Source: Polynucleobacter meluiroseus (GTDB taxonomy: Bacteria > Pseudomonadota > Gammaproteobacteria > Burkholderiales > Burkholderiaceae). From it: a DNA stretch of 64,000 nt. Each line of letters starts with the position of its first letter. Position 1 is the first letter of the stretch. Positions 40,106 through 51,777 of this stretch are shown one piece after another. Made by a program: the position numbers and the translations under genes. The notes under the pieces were generated by a model. The model was not told the DNA's origin. It searched no databases and saw only the letters and a program-made list of their open reading frames with translations. The stretch covers positions 114,329 to 178,328 of the forward strand of contig CAMCVH010000003.1 in the NCBI GenBank assembly GCA_945881875.1, given 5' to 3'.

Positions 40106-41152
40106 TTACACCAAACACGTTTCAAGGCCGCCCAATAAAACATCCTTTGGTAAATCAATGCCAATAAAAACCATTCTTGTTTCACGCTTCTCACTGCCCC
40201 AAGGCTTTCCTAAATCTGAGCCCATCATTTCATGAACGCCCTGAATAATTACCTTACGAGCGCCTCCCTTGATGTACAAAACACCTTTATATCTCAACAT
40301 CTTAGCGCCGAAAACAGAAAGAATTCCGCCCAAAAAGCTTTCCAGCTTATCTGAATCAAAAGGCCGATCACTCCTAAATACAAAAGATTGGATCTTATCC
40401 GTATGGCTCTTTTTTATAAATTGAATGGGCTGAGCTTGACCATGAACATGATCATGATCGTGGTCATGTTCACAGTTGTCATGATCGTGATCCTCTTGCT
40501 CTAAGAAATGAGGGTCAATTTCTAACTTGTCATTCAAGTTAAAACCTTTTAAATCCAAAACTTGCTCTAACGAAATAGATCCTTGCGTAATGCCTGTAAT
40601 TGGAGCGCGAGGATTCATATGCATCAAACGATGTTTGAGAGCGCCCACTGCTGCTGCCGTCACAAGATCTGTTTTGGTAATAAAAATACGATCAGCAAAA
40701 CCAACTTGTTGTTGCGCTTCCTCATGAACATCTAATTGTTGATTTCCATGCTTTGCATCAACCAGCGTCACGATGGCATCCAGCATGTAATGGCTCGCTA
40801 TCTCATCATCCATGAAGAAAGTTTGTGCAACTGGGCCTGGGTTAGCAACACCCGTTGTCTCAATAACAACTCGATCAAAGCTTATTTTTTTATCTCGACG
40901 CTGCTCCCATAGATCATTTAGAGCGATCACTAAATCACCCCGGATAGTGCAACAAACGCAACCGTTACTCATTTGCACAATTTGCTCAGATGAGTCTTGA
41001 ATCAAAATATCGTTATCAATATTTTCTTCACCAAATTCATTTTCGATCACGGCAATCTTTTTGCCATGATTTTCATGAAGGATATGTTTTAAAAGGGTGG
41101 TTTTGCCGCTACCTAAAAAACCTGAAAGTATCGTAACTGGTATTAATGCCAT
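40106..41152 (-). CDS. CobW/COG0523 family metal-chaperone GTPase
   Basis: The 348-residue GTPase has a P-loop GFLGSGKTTLL, the family-defining metal motif SNGCVCCTIRGDL (CxCC), a switch segment ETTGVANPGPV, and TKTDLV base recognition. A His/Asp-rich stretch (HDHDNCEHDHDHDHVHG near residues 222-238) should bind zinc or another divalent metal. Such proteins allocate zinc or cobalt to client enzymes, often under low-zinc conditions. It stands 130 bp upstream of a zinc-finger-deficient DksA, a link seen in zinc-limitation regulons. Metal specificity is inferred. Confidence 0.9.
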   Translation of the reverse strand: MALIPVTILSGFLGSGKTTLLKHILHENHGKKIAVIENEFGEENIDNDILIQDSSEQIVQMSNGCVCCTIRGDLVIALNDLWEQRRDKKISFDRVVIETTGVANPGPVAQTFFMDDEIASHYMLDAIVTLVDAKHGNQQLDVHEEAQQQVGFADRIFITKTDLVTAAAVGALKHRLMHMNPRAPITGITQGSISLEQVLDLKGFNLNDKLEIDPHFLEQEDHDHDNCEHDHDHDHVHGQAQPIQFIKKSHTDKIQSFVFRSDRPFDSDKLESFLGGILSVFGAKMLRYKGVLYIKGGARKVIIQGVHEMMGSDLGKPWGSEKRETRMVFIGIDLPKDVLLGGLETCLV

Positions 41153-41204
41153 TCTATTAATCCTTATCTAATCTTTAAATTATGCTGCCGTCTTTTATTA
41201 TTTG

Positions 41205-42410
41205 CTACACACGCTGCAACAATAAGCCTTTAAGGTAGTCGCCCTCTGGGAAGCTAGTTAGCAAGGGGTGATCAGCGCCCGATGACAAACGTTTCATAAC
41301 TCTGAAATCTAAAGCCTTATCAGAGCTATGAGCCATTGCCTCAGCCCCTGCCATAGCAATAGCTCTTTCGAACAAAGCCAAATCAACTGCACCCGAGCAT
41401 GAGAAGGTAAATAATAAACCTCCCGGCTTAAGCAGCTGCATGCCCGCTCGGTTGATTTGTCTATAGGCTCCAAGGGCTTTTTCTAAATGGTGTGCAGAGG
41501 GTGCAAATTTGGGGGGATCTAAAACAACAATATCAAATTGTCGATCCTCTTTTCTAAGCTGAGTTAAAACTGCAAAAGCATCCGAGTCAATCCAGGTGGC
41601 TCTACTATCATCAAAACCATTAACAGCCATTTGTTTTTGAGCCATTGCCAAGGCATCGCCTGATGAATCAACTGAAGTCACATGTTTTGCGCCGCCCTTT
41701 AAGGCTGCTAAAGAAAATCCACCTGTGTAACAAAATACATTTAATACTTCTTTGTCTTCACTTAACTGACTGAGCAAATCACGACTATCTCGTTGGTCAA
41801 TATAAAAACCTGTTTTGTGTCCTTTTAGTACATCCACCGTATAGAGGACCCCACATTCATTAATTAATACTGGCTCAGTTGGCAGCTCACCAAACAGGGC
41901 TCCAATATGGGGCTCTAAACCCTCCCGAGCACGAACAGCAGCGTCGGACCTTTCAACAATCCTCTTGCATCCGGTCTGCTTCACAAGCGCATCTGTAATA
42001 GCCTCTTTCCAATGCTCCATGCCGACAAATAAAAATTGGCACACTAGCGTATCCGCATACTGGTCAACCACTAATCCAGGAAGACCATCACTCTCGCCAA
42101 AAATTAAACGGATTGCATTGGTATTTTTTACCCATTGATCTCTATGACTAACTACTTTAGCAATACGCCTTTTAAAAAAAGCATGGTCGATTATTTCTGA
42201 CTCGTCCCAACTGAGAACCCTCACTCTAATTTGGGAGACAGGGCTGTATAAACCTTTAGCAACAAACTGGCCCTCATGATTCAGTATATGAATCGTACAT
42301 CCAGGATATAGTTTTCCCTCAAGACGCTCTACTGCATTTGAATAAACCCAGGGGTGATGACGGCTGAGCGGTCGCTCTTTTCCAGCCTTTAGAATTGCAC
42401 TTGCCTGCAT
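41205..42410 (-). CDS. Class I SAM-dependent rRNA methyltransferase (RlmI-like)
   Basis: The 401-residue protein begins with a PUA domain (KAGKERPLSRHHPWVYSNAVERLEG) and continues with a Rossmann methyltransferase: DQRDSRDLLSQL, VLNVFCYTGGFSLAALKGGAKHVTSVDSS and VVLDPPKFAPS. This matches RlmI, which makes m5C1962 in 23S rRNA. It lies five bases downstream of xerC on the same strand. Exact target base is inferred from family. Confidence 0.9.
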   Translation of the reverse strand: MQASAILKAGKERPLSRHHPWVYSNAVERLEGKLYPGCTIHILNHEGQFVAKGLYSPVSQIRVRVLSWDESEIIDHAFFKRRIAKVVSHRDQWVKNTNAIRLIFGESDGLPGLVVDQYADTLVCQFLFVGMEHWKEAITDALVKQTGCKRIVERSDAAVRAREGLEPHIGALFGELPTEPVLINECGVLYTVDVLKGHKTGFYIDQRDSRDLLSQLSEDKEVLNVFCYTGGFSLAALKGGAKHVTSVDSSGDALAMAQKQMAVNGFDDSRATWIDSDAFAVLTQLRKEDRQFDIVVLDPPKFAPSAHHLEKALGAYRQINRAGMQLLKPGGLLFTFSCSGAVDLALFERAIAMAGAEAMAHSSDKALDFRVMKRLSSGADHPLLTSFPEGDYLKGLLLQRV

Positions 42411-42415
42411 GAAAA

Positions 42416-43390
42416 TTACGTCTCTCTCTTTTTACTTTTTGCTCTTGGATGAGCATGATCATAGGCCTGGGCTAAATGCTGAAAGTCCAAGGCTGTATAA
42501 ATTTGAGTACTAGTGATGCTGGTATGTCCCAACATTTCTTGAACCGCTCGCAAATCGCCAGATGACTGCAATACATGGCTGGCAAAACTATGTCGCAACA
42601 TATGTGGATGCACATGAGTTGGCAAACCAGCCCTTACTGCTAATTCTGCTAAATGCTTTTGTACAGTTCTGGAAGAAACGCGCTTACCCTGTTTATTAAT
42701 AAATAGGGGTTGAATATGTTCAGCGCCCTGCTGCTGATTTTTAATAGGACGCGCTTTGTAAATCGATATCCAATCTTGAATGGCGCTCAGCGCTGCTGAT
42801 CCTACAGGAACCGTCCTGCGCTTACCTCCCTTTCCAAGAACCATGACCTCTCCAGACTCAAAGTCTATCCAACCAGATGACTCATAGTCTTTAGATTGCA
42901 CCGGCACCAAATCAATCCCTAATAGCTCAGAGAGCCGCAAGCCAGAAGAATATAAAAGTTCAAAAATAGCCTTATTTCTAGCTCTTAAAAATTCATCTTC
43001 TTGAATATCTTTTTTTGCTGCACTTTCCACCAAATTAATGGCCCCCTCAACCGAAAGAGCTTTTGGTAATGGCTTGAGCCTTTTGGGGGCTTTGATGTCA
43101 TCAAGAGGATTATGTGCAATTAGTTTTTTTTGATTCGCCAACCACAGATAAAAACCTCTCCAAGCAGATAGTGTCCTTGCAATACTTCTTGGAGCAAGGC
43201 CTTGTGAATGTAATCGTCCAACCCAAGAGCGAACTTGATCAGATGTTAACTTGGCAATTTCTGTATGAGACTCCTGAAGCTTCTCAAATAAAATTTTTAA
43301 ATCTTTTTCGTAAGCATTGATTGTGTGTGGGGAAACCTGTCGAACCACATGCAGTTCGCGAAGATATTCCTGCGCGAGCATCTGATCCAT
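42416..43390 (-). CDS. xerC: Tyrosine recombinase XerC
   Basis: The 324-residue recombinase resolves chromosome dimers at dif with XerD. The N-terminal SAM-like core-binding domain (YLRELHVVRQVSPHTINAYEKDL) and the catalytic domain with Arg (SSGLRLSELLGID), HxxR (HMLRHSFASHVLQSSG), GHTSI and the nucleophile Tyr (TQIYTALDF) are present. It is part of the DUF484-xerC-RlmI order seen widely. The context is housekeeping, so it is not a mobile-element integrase. Confidence 0.93.
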   Translation of the reverse strand: MDQMLAQEYLRELHVVRQVSPHTINAYEKDLKILFEKLQESHTEIAKLTSDQVRSWVGRLHSQGLAPRSIARTLSAWRGFYLWLANQKKLIAHNPLDDIKAPKRLKPLPKALSVEGAINLVESAAKKDIQEDEFLRARNKAIFELLYSSGLRLSELLGIDLVPVQSKDYESSGWIDFESGEVMVLGKGGKRRTVPVGSAALSAIQDWISIYKARPIKNQQQGAEHIQPLFINKQGKRVSSRTVQKHLAELAVRAGLPTHVHPHMLRHSFASHVLQSSGDLRAVQEMLGHTSITSTQIYTALDFQHLAQAYDHAHPRAKSKKRET

Positions 43391-43423
43391 AATGAACTGC
43401 CTCAGGCAAGATGCCTTGGGCCC

Positions 43424-44029
43424 TTACCCTTGCTCTCGATGGATTGCGGCATCAGCCAACTCAGCAATTTGCTCTAAATAAAAGCGACCCATATCAGGCG
43501 TAAACTTTTCTTTAGATGTGCTGGCCAATAAAAGTTGTTCATCGCCAGTTGGTAAGTTAACAACAGCTAGACTCTGTTCAGCGGCTCCGAGGTGATCTTT
43601 AATTACAGCGTCGCATGATTCAATAGGGCCACAGTACTTAGGTAAACCTTTTCCAGCGATCAGCTTAACTGATTCAATACCAAAAATTTCGCCAAGACTA
43701 CTTGTGATTACTTGGCGAACCTCTGTTGTTGACTTTGCCAATAACAGGTTTTTTAACCAAGCAATCATCAAACCTTGGGTTTTATCATTTTGACTACCAA
43801 AATTTAACATCGCCGATAAACGCTGATTAAGAGCTTGATTTTGCTGGCGCAAAACACTTAGCTGTCGCTCTTGTAATGATATAGCTCTGTCGCCATGAGG
43901 ATTTTTTAACTGAATTTCAGCTAATAAATTAGCATGTCTCTCAAAGAAACCTGGGGTGACTTTTAACCATTCAGCCACAAGAGCTTCTTGTTCTACTTGA
44001 TCCTGCGCATTTTTTTCTTGTGACATCAT
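43424..44029 (-). CDS. DUF484 family protein
   Basis: A 201-residue protein with the DUF484 signature: WLKVTPGFFERHANLLAEIQLKNPHGDRAISLQERQLSVLRQQNQALNQRL, a coiled coil, and a GAF-like C-terminal domain (FYLEQIAELADAAIH). The family has no proven function, but sits next to xerC in most beta- and gammaproteobacteria. It shares one base with gatB and stands 33 bp upstream of xerC. Confidence 0.9.
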   Translation of the reverse strand: MMSQEKNAQDQVEQEALVAEWLKVTPGFFERHANLLAEIQLKNPHGDRAISLQERQLSVLRQQNQALNQRLSAMLNFGSQNDKTQGLMIAWLKNLLLAKSTTEVRQVITSSLGEIFGIESVKLIAGKGLPKYCGPIESCDAVIKDHLGAAEQSLAVVNLPTGDEQLLLASTSKEKFTPDMGRFYLEQIAELADAAIHREQG

Positions 44030-45489
44030 CAGCTCAACTTTTCCGTTAATAACTTATTGACTTGTTGTGGATTGGCCTTACCCTGGGTGGCTTTCATAAT
44101 CTGTCCAATCAAAGCATTAAAAGCTTTTTCTTTGCCAGCACGGAATTCCTCAACAGATTTTTGATTAGCCGCAAGCACTTGATCAATGATCGCCTCTAAA
44201 GCACCGCTATCGCTAATTTGTTTAAGCCCTTTTTCATCAATGATGCGATCAACCGCATCAATATCCTTGGCTTTCTCATCCCACATGACTGAGAAAATTT
44301 CTTTAGCAATCTTATTTGAAATAGTGCCATCAGCAATTCGTTGAATGAGTTGCACCATTTGTTCGGCAGAGATGGGTGACTGCGCTGCTGAAATACCATC
44401 TCTATTTAAAGCCGATGCAAAATCACCAGCCATTAAATTCGCTGCGGCTTTAGCTTGATCTTTATTTAATTGCTTTAGTAACTCTTCATAAAACATTGCC
44501 GTCGCTTTTTCTTGAGTAAGAATTTGGCAGTCGTAAGCAGACAAGCCCAATTCAGCTTGCCAACGACTTGCTTTTTGGGCAGGCAATTCAGTCATTTCTG
44601 CTTTTTCTTTTTCAACCCATTCTTTTGAAATAACCAAAGGCAGCAGGTCAGGGTCTGGAAAATAACGATAGTCGTTAGCATCTTCTTTGCTGCGCATACT
44701 TCGAGTCTCTTTTTTATCAGAATCGTAAAGACGCGTTTCTTGAACAACTTTTCCGCCATCTTCTATTAACTCTATCTGGCGGCGAACTTCATACTGAATG
44801 GCCTCCTCTAGAAATCTAAATGAATTAAGGTTCTTAATTTCACAACGAGTGCCAAACTTCGCTTGACCCTCTGGACGAACTGAAACGTTGGCGTCACAGC
44901 GGAATGATCCCTCTTGCATATTGCCATCACAGACGCCCAACCAAACCACTAGGGTATGCAAAGCTTTTGCATAAGCGAATGCCTCAGCAGCACTTCTCAT
45001 ATCAGGCTCTGTCACAATTTCTAGTAAAGGTGTTCCAGCACGATTTAAATCAATGCCACTTGATGGCTCACCATGTGGACCACGAAAATCCTCATGCAAA
45101 GATTTGCCAGCATCTTCTTCAAGATGCGCTCTTGTTAAATTAACTCGCTTTGGAATGCCTTCAACTAAGATATCTAAATGACCACCCTGCACGACAGGTA
45201 TTTCAAATTGACTAATTTGATAACCTTTTGGTGAGTCAGGGTAGAAATAATTTTTACGAGCAAAAACGCTAAATGGCGCAACGTGAGCACCAACCGCCAA
45301 TCCAAAACGAATGGCATGAGCAACTGCTTCTTTATTTAGAACGGGCAAGACTCCTGGTAATGCCAAGTCAACTGCACATGCCTGACGATTCGGTTGTGCA
45401 CCATATTCAGTAGATGCCCCGCTAAAAATTTTTGATACGGTTCTTAACTGCGCATGTGTTTCAAGGCCAATCACGACTTCCCATTTCAT
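44029..45489 (-). CDS. gatB: Aspartyl/glutamyl-tRNA amidotransferase subunit B
   Basis: The 486-residue kinase/amidating subunit of GatCAB starts [13 protein letters not shown] and has [28 protein letters not shown] and [10 protein letters not shown]. It phosphorylates misacylated Asp- or Glu-tRNA and amidates it to Asn- or Gln-tRNA using ammonia from GatA. The C-terminal tail domain is complete. It overlaps gatA by 4 bp. In Burkholderiaceae it usually serves Asn-tRNA formation. Confidence 0.97.
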   Translation of the reverse strand: MKWEVVIGLETHAQLRTVSKIFSGASTEYGAQPNRQACAVDLALPGVLPVLNKEAVAHAIRFGLAVGAHVAPFSVFARKNYFYPDSPKGYQISQFEIPVVQGGHLDILVEGIPKRVNLTRAHLEEDAGKSLHEDFRGPHGEPSSGIDLNRAGTPLLEIVTEPDMRSAAEAFAYAKALHTLVVWLGVCDGNMQEGSFRCDANVSVRPEGQAKFGTRCEIKNLNSFRFLEEAIQYEVRRQIELIEDGGKVVQETRLYDSDKKETRSMRSKEDANDYRYFPDPDLLPLVISKEWVEKEKAEMTELPAQKASRWQAELGLSAYDCQILTQEKATAMFYEELLKQLNKDQAKAAANLMAGDFASALNRDGISAAQSPISAEQMVQLIQRIADGTISNKIAKEIFSVMWDEKAKDIDAVDRIIDEKGLKQISDSGALEAIIDQVLAANQKSVEEFRAGKEKAFNALIGQIMKATQGKANPQQVNKLLTEKLS

Positions 45490-46991
45490 GCTACACCACC
45501 CTTCATTGCAAAAGGTGAAAGGGTTTTATGCCAATCTGTTTCTTGTTGGTAAGCGTGCGCAACTTGTAGCAAACTTGATTCTGAGAAGTAGTTGCCTATC
45601 ATTTGAAGTCCAACTGGCATGCCGTTTGCGCCAAATCCGCATGGCGCACTCATCGCCGGCAAGCCAGCAAGGTTAGGTGAGAGCGTATAGATATCTTCTA
45701 AATACATTTGGGTGGGATCTGAAGTCTTCTCCCCAATTTTTCCTGCAACAGTCGGAGCAACCGGCCCCATAATGATGTCGCATTGCTTAAATGCATTTTG
45801 GAAATCTTGAGCAATAATTCTACGAATTCGCTGAGCCTTTAGATAATAGGCGTCGTAATACCCATGTGATAGCACATAGGTACCAATCAAAATTCGACGC
45901 TTTACTTCAGCTCCAAAACCTTCTGATCTTGAGCGCTTATACATATCTAATAAATCAACATACTCATCAGCGCGGTGACCATAACGAACGCCGTCAAAAC
46001 GACTCAGATTGCTTGAGGCTTCTGCCGGCGCAATGACGTAGTAAACGGGAATAGATAACTCAGTTTTTGGCAAGGAGACATCTATACAGTCGGCGCCCAT
46101 CTTTTTAAAATGCTCAATAGCTGATTGCACCGCTGCTCTTACATCAGCTTGCAATCCATCTCCAAAATATTCTTTTGGCAAACCAATACGCAAACCCTTT
46201 AGTGGCAAAGTGGCATCCGCCATCCAAGACTTGCCAAGTTTGGCGGTGAAGTCCTCAACCGGACGCTCAAGACTTGTTGAATCCTTAGCATCATGTCCTG
46301 CCATGGCATTCAATAACATTGCGCAGTCTTCAGCTGTTTTTGCCATCGGGCCAGCTTGATCTAAAGATGATGCATAAGCAATCATGCCGTAGCGAGAAAC
46401 TCTGCCATAAGTAGGCTTGATGCCAGTGATGCCGCATAAGGATGCAGGTTGACGAATTGAGCCACCCGTATCAGTACCTGTGGCAGCAGGGCTTAATCCC
46501 GCAGCAATCGCAACCGCAGAACCTCCAGATGAGCCGCCCGGTACACGTGATAAATCCCAAGGATTTTTTACTGGGCCTGCACTTGAGTTTTCATTTGATG
46601 AACCCATCGCAAACTCATCCATATTGAGCTTACCCAAACAAACCATACCGGCACCTTGAGTCCCCAACTTTGCAACAACGTGAGCGTCAAATGGACTCAT
46701 ATAGTTTGTTAAGATTTTTGATCCAGCCGTAGTTTTCCAATTTTTAGTCACGAAGACATCTTTGTGTGCGATTGGAATGCCGACAAGTGTTGATGCTCCT
46801 AATTTTGCTAGGGTAGCATCAGCCTCTTTTGCCTGAATCATGGTTTGCTCTTCGTTTAAATCAACGAAGGCATTTAAGTCAGTAGTCTCTCGAATTCTAT
46901 TTAGGAAATAGCCTGCTAACTCTTGTGCGCTAATTTTTTTCGCACTAAGAGCAATTGTTAATTCTTTAATAGTTTTGGTATGCCAAGTCAT
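45486..46991 (-). CDS. gatA: Aspartyl/glutamyl-tRNA amidotransferase subunit A
   Basis: A 501-residue amidase-signature enzyme releasing ammonia from glutamine. The catalytic Lys-Ser-cisSer triad is seen in PIAHKDVF and [33 protein letters not shown]. Gene order gatC-gatA-gatB on the minus strand, with 4-bp overlaps at each junction, indicates one coupled transcript. Confidence 0.97.
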   Translation of the reverse strand: MTWHTKTIKELTIALSAKKISAQELAGYFLNRIRETTDLNAFVDLNEEQTMIQAKEADATLAKLGASTLVGIPIAHKDVFVTKNWKTTAGSKILTNYMSPFDAHVVAKLGTQGAGMVCLGKLNMDEFAMGSSNENSSAGPVKNPWDLSRVPGGSSGGSAVAIAAGLSPAATGTDTGGSIRQPASLCGITGIKPTYGRVSRYGMIAYASSLDQAGPMAKTAEDCAMLLNAMAGHDAKDSTSLERPVEDFTAKLGKSWMADATLPLKGLRIGLPKEYFGDGLQADVRAAVQSAIEHFKKMGADCIDVSLPKTELSIPVYYVIAPAEASSNLSRFDGVRYGHRADEYVDLLDMYKRSRSEGFGAEVKRRILIGTYVLSHGYYDAYYLKAQRIRRIIAQDFQNAFKQCDIIMGPVAPTVAGKIGEKTSDPTQMYLEDIYTLSPNLAGLPAMSAPCGFGANGMPVGLQMIGNYFSESSLLQVAHAYQQETDWHKTLSPFAMKGGVA

Positions 46992-47281
46992 TCGATCACC
47001 TTAGGCACTAAAAATAAACCCTCATGCTGTGCGGGTGAATTTATTAAATGAGCATCGCGTTGATCTTGTTCAGTGACAATGTCTTCACGCAATGGCTGAG
47101 CGATTGACATGATTTGTTCAATAGGGTGAGCTAATGGCTCGATGCCATTTGTATCAACTGCTTGCATTTGCTCAACCAATTGAAATACTTTCTGCAACTG
47201 GTTTAGGGTGCTCTTCGCCTCCTCATCAGAGATGGCTAATCGGGATAAATGCGCTATGCGCTTAACGTCTTCGAGATTCAT
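46988..47281 (-). CDS. gatC: Aspartyl/glutamyl-tRNA amidotransferase subunit C
   Basis: The 97-residue subunit wraps GatA and GatB together. [22 protein letters not shown] at the start and [34 protein letters not shown] at the end are typical. It is the first gene of gatCAB and is divergent from mreB, with 67 bp between starts that must hold both promoters. Confidence 0.95.
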   Translation of the reverse strand: MNLEDVKRIAHLSRLAISDEEAKSTLNQLQKVFQLVEQMQAVDTNGIEPLAHPIEQIMSIAQPLREDIVTEQDQRDAHLINSPAQHEGLFLVPKVIE

Positions 47282-47345
47282 TTGTCCTGCTACGGTATCA
47301 TTAAAGGGTTCATTAACGTATTAATTAAACTATTTTCCTACTTAA

Positions 47346-48392
<1,047 letters not shown>

Positions 48393-48419
48393 TTTAACTA
48401 AGCAGCTACTAACATTTAA

Positions 48420-49334
48420 GTGCAGCTTAGTTCCCCACCTCTCTTCAAACAAGGCACCCCAGCCCTTTTAAAGCTGGCTGGTTGCCTCGTTGTTAGCTTG
48501 ACTTTAATGGTTGTTGATTACCAATTTAAAGCTTTAGGAGAAGTTCGCTCAATTGTTAGCTATCTCCTCACCCCCCTACAAAATGTCATGCTTTTACCTC
48601 GGGGTGTTATTGAGGGTAGTTACGACTACTTAACAACAAAAAGCTCTCTTGAAGAGCAAAATGAACTTTTAGTTAAAAGGGTAGCTGAGCTAACTCTTTT
48701 AGCAAATCAATCTGAATCTTTGATGTCTGAGAATGCGCAACTTCGCAAACTAATAGGCATTCAAGAGCAAACGCGATTCAAGATTCTCATCTCTCAAATT
48801 CTCTATAGCCCGAGCAATCCGATATCTCAAAGGGTAGTCATCAACCGTGGCGCAAGTGATGGGATCAAAGAAGGTCAGGGCGTCTCTGATCATCAAGGAA
48901 TTGTTGGGCAAGTTGTTCGTGTTTTAGAAAACAAATCAGAAGTTGCTCTTTTAGATGATAGAGACATGGTTATACCTGTTCAGGTGAGCCGTAACGGCAC
49001 TAGGGGCGCCCTTTACGGTAATGGTAGAGGTCAGTCACTAGAATTGCGCCACATGGCAGCATTAACTGATTTACAGGTGGGTGATGTTTTAATGACCTCG
49101 GGCATAGACGGCGTTTACCCTCCAGGCTTTCCAGTTGCCACTATCGAAAAAATAGATAGAAACATTGATAAAAACTTTGCACGCATTTACTGCGCTCCCA
49201 TCGGTGGAGTTAATCGCTTTCGACATGTCATGATCCTTTTTTATGACTCGGGATTTGGATCAAGACCCGCACCCCCAGAAGTCAATAAACCAGTCAGCAA
49301 CAAACCCAATAGCCTTTATCGAGGCAAACCGTGA
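48420..49334 (+). CDS. mreC: Rod shape-determining protein MreC
   Basis: A 304-residue bitopic protein starting at GTG. One transmembrane helix near residues 20-40 is followed by a coiled coil (LEEQNELLVKRVAEL) and paired beta-barrel domains (NRGASDGIKEGQGVSDHQGIVGQVV, DVLMTSGIDGVYPPGFPVA). It links MreB to the periplasmic elongation enzymes. Its TGA overlaps the GTG start of mreD. Confidence 0.95.
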   Translation: MQLSSPPLFKQGTPALLKLAGCLVVSLTLMVVDYQFKALGEVRSIVSYLLTPLQNVMLLPRGVIEGSYDYLTTKSSLEEQNELLVKRVAELTLLANQSESLMSENAQLRKLIGIQEQTRFKILISQILYSPSNPISQRVVINRGASDGIKEGQGVSDHQGIVGQVVRVLENKSEVALLDDRDMVIPVQVSRNGTRGALYGNGRGQSLELRHMAALTDLQVGDVLMTSGIDGVYPPGFPVATIEKIDRNIDKNFARIYCAPIGGVNRFRHVMILFYDSGFGSRPAPPEVNKPVSNKPNSLYRGKP

Positions 49335-49849
49335 TAGAGAGTGGCTACATACTTCGACCAGCTAGCCCTTTATTTATTGGCTTTAGTTTGTTTGCTGCGC
49401 TATTACTAAACTTTCTTCCGTTAGGCGGAGGGGCTTGGGTACCAGACTGGTTACTCATCTGTATCGTTTTTTGGACTATTTATCAACCCAAAAGAGTGGG
49501 TGTTGTATGGGCTTTTTTATTGGGTCTAATTATGGATGTTCATAACGCCAGCCTCTTTGGCCAACATGCATTTATGTACCCACTGGTAGCTTACTTTGGT
49601 ATTTATTGGCAACGAAGGGTTCTTGGCTTTTCGAGAGCGCAGCAAATATTGCATTTATTGCCACTTTTTTTAACAGCCTCTATTTGGCCATTGGTTGTTC
49701 GTTGGGTTTCAGCGGGCGATCTTCCCATATGGGCATGGGCTAGCCTTTTCTCAGCATTTATAGAGGCAGCTCTTTGGCCCGCTGCTGTTTGGCTTTTATT
49801 AGCGCCGCAAAGAAGACCCACTGATGTTGACCTTAACAGACCACTTTGA
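49331..49849 (+). CDS. mreD: Rod shape-determining protein MreD
   Basis: The 172-residue integral membrane protein has five or so hydrophobic segments and the MreD pattern PDWLLICIVFWTIYQPKRVGVVWAFLLGLIMDVHNASLFGQHAF. It starts at a GTG overlapping the mreC stop and is followed after eight bases by mrdA. It is a partner of MreC in the elongasome. Confidence 0.93.
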   Translation: MIESGYILRPASPLFIGFSLFAALLLNFLPLGGGAWVPDWLLICIVFWTIYQPKRVGVVWAFLLGLIMDVHNASLFGQHAFMYPLVAYFGIYWQRRVLGFSRAQQILHLLPLFLTASIWPLVVRWVSAGDLPIWAWASLFSAFIEAALWPAAVWLLLAPQRRPTDVDLNRPL

Positions 49850-49857
49850 TTTAGGTC

Positions 49858-51777
49858 ATGAAGCGCTTTAATAAACCTCAACCCACCGTTAGATCGTTTC
49901 AACAACGTCTTTCTGTGGCGATGATTTTTGTTTTAATTTGCTTTGCTATTTTATTGGCGCGTTTTGTTTGGCTCCAAGTGATCACATATAACCGACACTC
50001 TGTAGCGGCTGAAAATAATCGTATTGCATTAATTCCTATTCCAGCAAATCGAGGCTTGATAACGGATAGAAACGGTGTTGTGATTGCCAGAAACTATTCT
50101 GCCTATACCTTAGAGATAACACCCGCGCAAATTGAAATGGATGTCAACACTCTGCTTGATGAGTTGTCTGAGGTCGTTGATATCCAGGCAAAAGATCGTC
50201 GTAATTTTTTAAAGTTATTTAAAGAGTCAAAAACTTTTGATTCTTTTGCTATAAGAACGCTACTCACTGATGCGGAAGTGGCGAAATTTACAGCCCAACG
50301 CTACAGATTTCCTGGCGTTGATATTCAAGCTCGATTATTTAGACAGTACCCATATGGTGAGCTTGGCTCACACTTGATAGGCTATATCGGGCGAGTTTCT
50401 CAGAAAGATCGTGAAAAGTTAATAGCTGAACTAGACTCTAGCAGGAGTAAAGAAGACGACTGGGAGCAACGTAAAAATATCAACTTATTAGGCATGCCCT
50501 ATATAGGTAAGGTAGGCGTTGAACAAAGCTATGAGCAGGCCCTCAGGGGCTCACCTGGTTTTGAGCAAGTTGAAATAACTGCTGGCGGTAGAGCTGTTAG
50601 AACTCTTTCAACATCATCCTCAACGCCAGGCAAAAATTTAGTTCTATCAATCGATATCAAACTGCAATCAATAGTTGAAGAGCTCTACGGCAAAAGACGC
50701 GGGGCTTTTGTTGCTATTGAGCCCAAAACAGGTGACATACTTGCATTTGTATCAAAGCCTAACTTTAATCCGAATGATTTTATTGAGGGTATTGATCCCA
50801 ATACTTGGAAAAATTTAAATGAATCTTTGGAGAAGCCCCTCTACAACAGGCCCTTAAAAGGTACTTACTCGCCAGGATCTACCTACAAACCTTTTATGGC
50901 TTTAGGTGCCCTTGAAACTGGTAAGCGGACGCCTAGTCAATCAATTGCCGATCCTGGCTACTTTAACCTAGGTAACCACACTTTCAGAGACGATAAAGTG
51001 GGCGGTCATGGTACCGTTGATATGGCTAAATCAATCGTTGAGTCCTGTAACACCTATTACTACCAATTGTCTAAAGATATGGGTGTTAACTTAATGCATG
51101 ACTTCATGAAACCATTAGGCTTTGGTCAGCTTACTGGAATTGATTTAATAGGTGAGTCAAGAGGGGCATTGCCATCAACCGATTGGAAAGTCCGCACCTT
51201 TAAAAATCCTGAACAGCAAAAATGGTTTGAGGGTGAAACAATTTCACTGGGAATTGGTCAAGGTTATAACAACTTCACTATTTTGCAACTTGCTCATGCA
51301 ACGGCAAATATGGCTAACCAGGGTGTAGTCATGAAACCACATTTAGTTAAATCAATTGAAGATCCAATTTCTAGAGAAAAGAAAATAACGGTTGCTAATG
51401 AAAGTTATAAGATTGATTTAAAGAAAGAAAATATTGATGTCATTACCAGCGCTATGGTTGATGTCAATCGATTTGGTACATCATCGGCGGCGTTTAAAGG
51501 TGCAGGCTACAACGCCGCGGGGAAAACGGGAACTGCACAAGTTTATAGCTTGAATTCAAAAACCTATAATCACGGCGCCACCCCAGAAATGCTTCGCGAT
51601 CATGCTTTGTATATTGTTTTTGCCCCAGCGGAAAATCCTAAAATCGCTATTGCAATGGTCGTTGAAAATGCAGGATTCGGTGCAGCACATGCAGCGCCGA
51701 TTGCAAGAAGAGCCCTTGATTATTATCTTGAGGGGCGTTGGCCTAAGGAGGTCCCAGAATGGAAAAACGCTCCTTAA
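49858..51777 (+). CDS. mrdA: Penicillin-binding protein 2 (transpeptidase)
   Basis: The 639-residue class B PBP cross-links lateral-wall peptidoglycan. After one N-terminal membrane helix come the pedestal domain (PANRGLITDRNGVVIARN) and the transpeptidase domain. Its nucleophile Ser lies in SPGSTYKPFMAL (SxxK), with SCNTYYYQL (SxN) and KTGTAQV (KTG). It overlaps rodA by 19 bp and forms the SEDS-PBP pair with it. Confidence 0.97.
   Translation: MKRFNKPQPTVRSFQQRLSVAMIFVLICFAILLARFVWLQVITYNRHSVAAENNRIALIPIPANRGLITDRNGVVIARNYSAYTLEITPAQIEMDVNTLLDELSEVVDIQAKDRRNFLKLFKESKTFDSFAIRTLLTDAEVAKFTAQRYRFPGVDIQARLFRQYPYGELGSHLIGYIGRVSQKDREKLIAELDSSRSKEDDWEQRKNINLLGMPYIGKVGVEQSYEQALRGSPGFEQVEITAGGRAVRTLSTSSSTPGKNLVLSIDIKLQSIVEELYGKRRGAFVAIEPKTGDILAFVSKPNFNPNDFIEGIDPNTWKNLNESLEKPLYNRPLKGTYSPGSTYKPFMALGALETGKRTPSQSIADPGYFNLGNHTFRDDKVGGHGTVDMAKSIVESCNTYYYQLSKDMGVNLMHDFMKPLGFGQLTGIDLIGESRGALPSTDWKVRTFKNPEQQKWFEGETISLGIGQGYNNFTILQLAHATANMANQGVVMKPHLVKSIEDPISREKKITVANESYKIDLKKENIDVITSAMVDVNRFGTSSAAFKGAGYNAAGKTGTAQVYSLNSKTYNHGATPEMLRDHALYIVFAPAENPKIAIAMVVENAGFGAAHAAPIARRALDYYLEGRWPKEVPEWKNAP

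Noticed and set aside
40434..40484. Short tandem DNA repeat (catgatcatgatcgtgg-like)
   Set aside because: It is the codon run for the His/Asp-rich metal-binding loop of the GTPase, a protein feature and not an independent repeat.
42416..43390. XerC-like recombinase as an integrase of a mobile element
   Set aside because: It sits in the conserved DUF484-xerC housekeeping order and has normal XerC motifs, with no element boundaries nearby.
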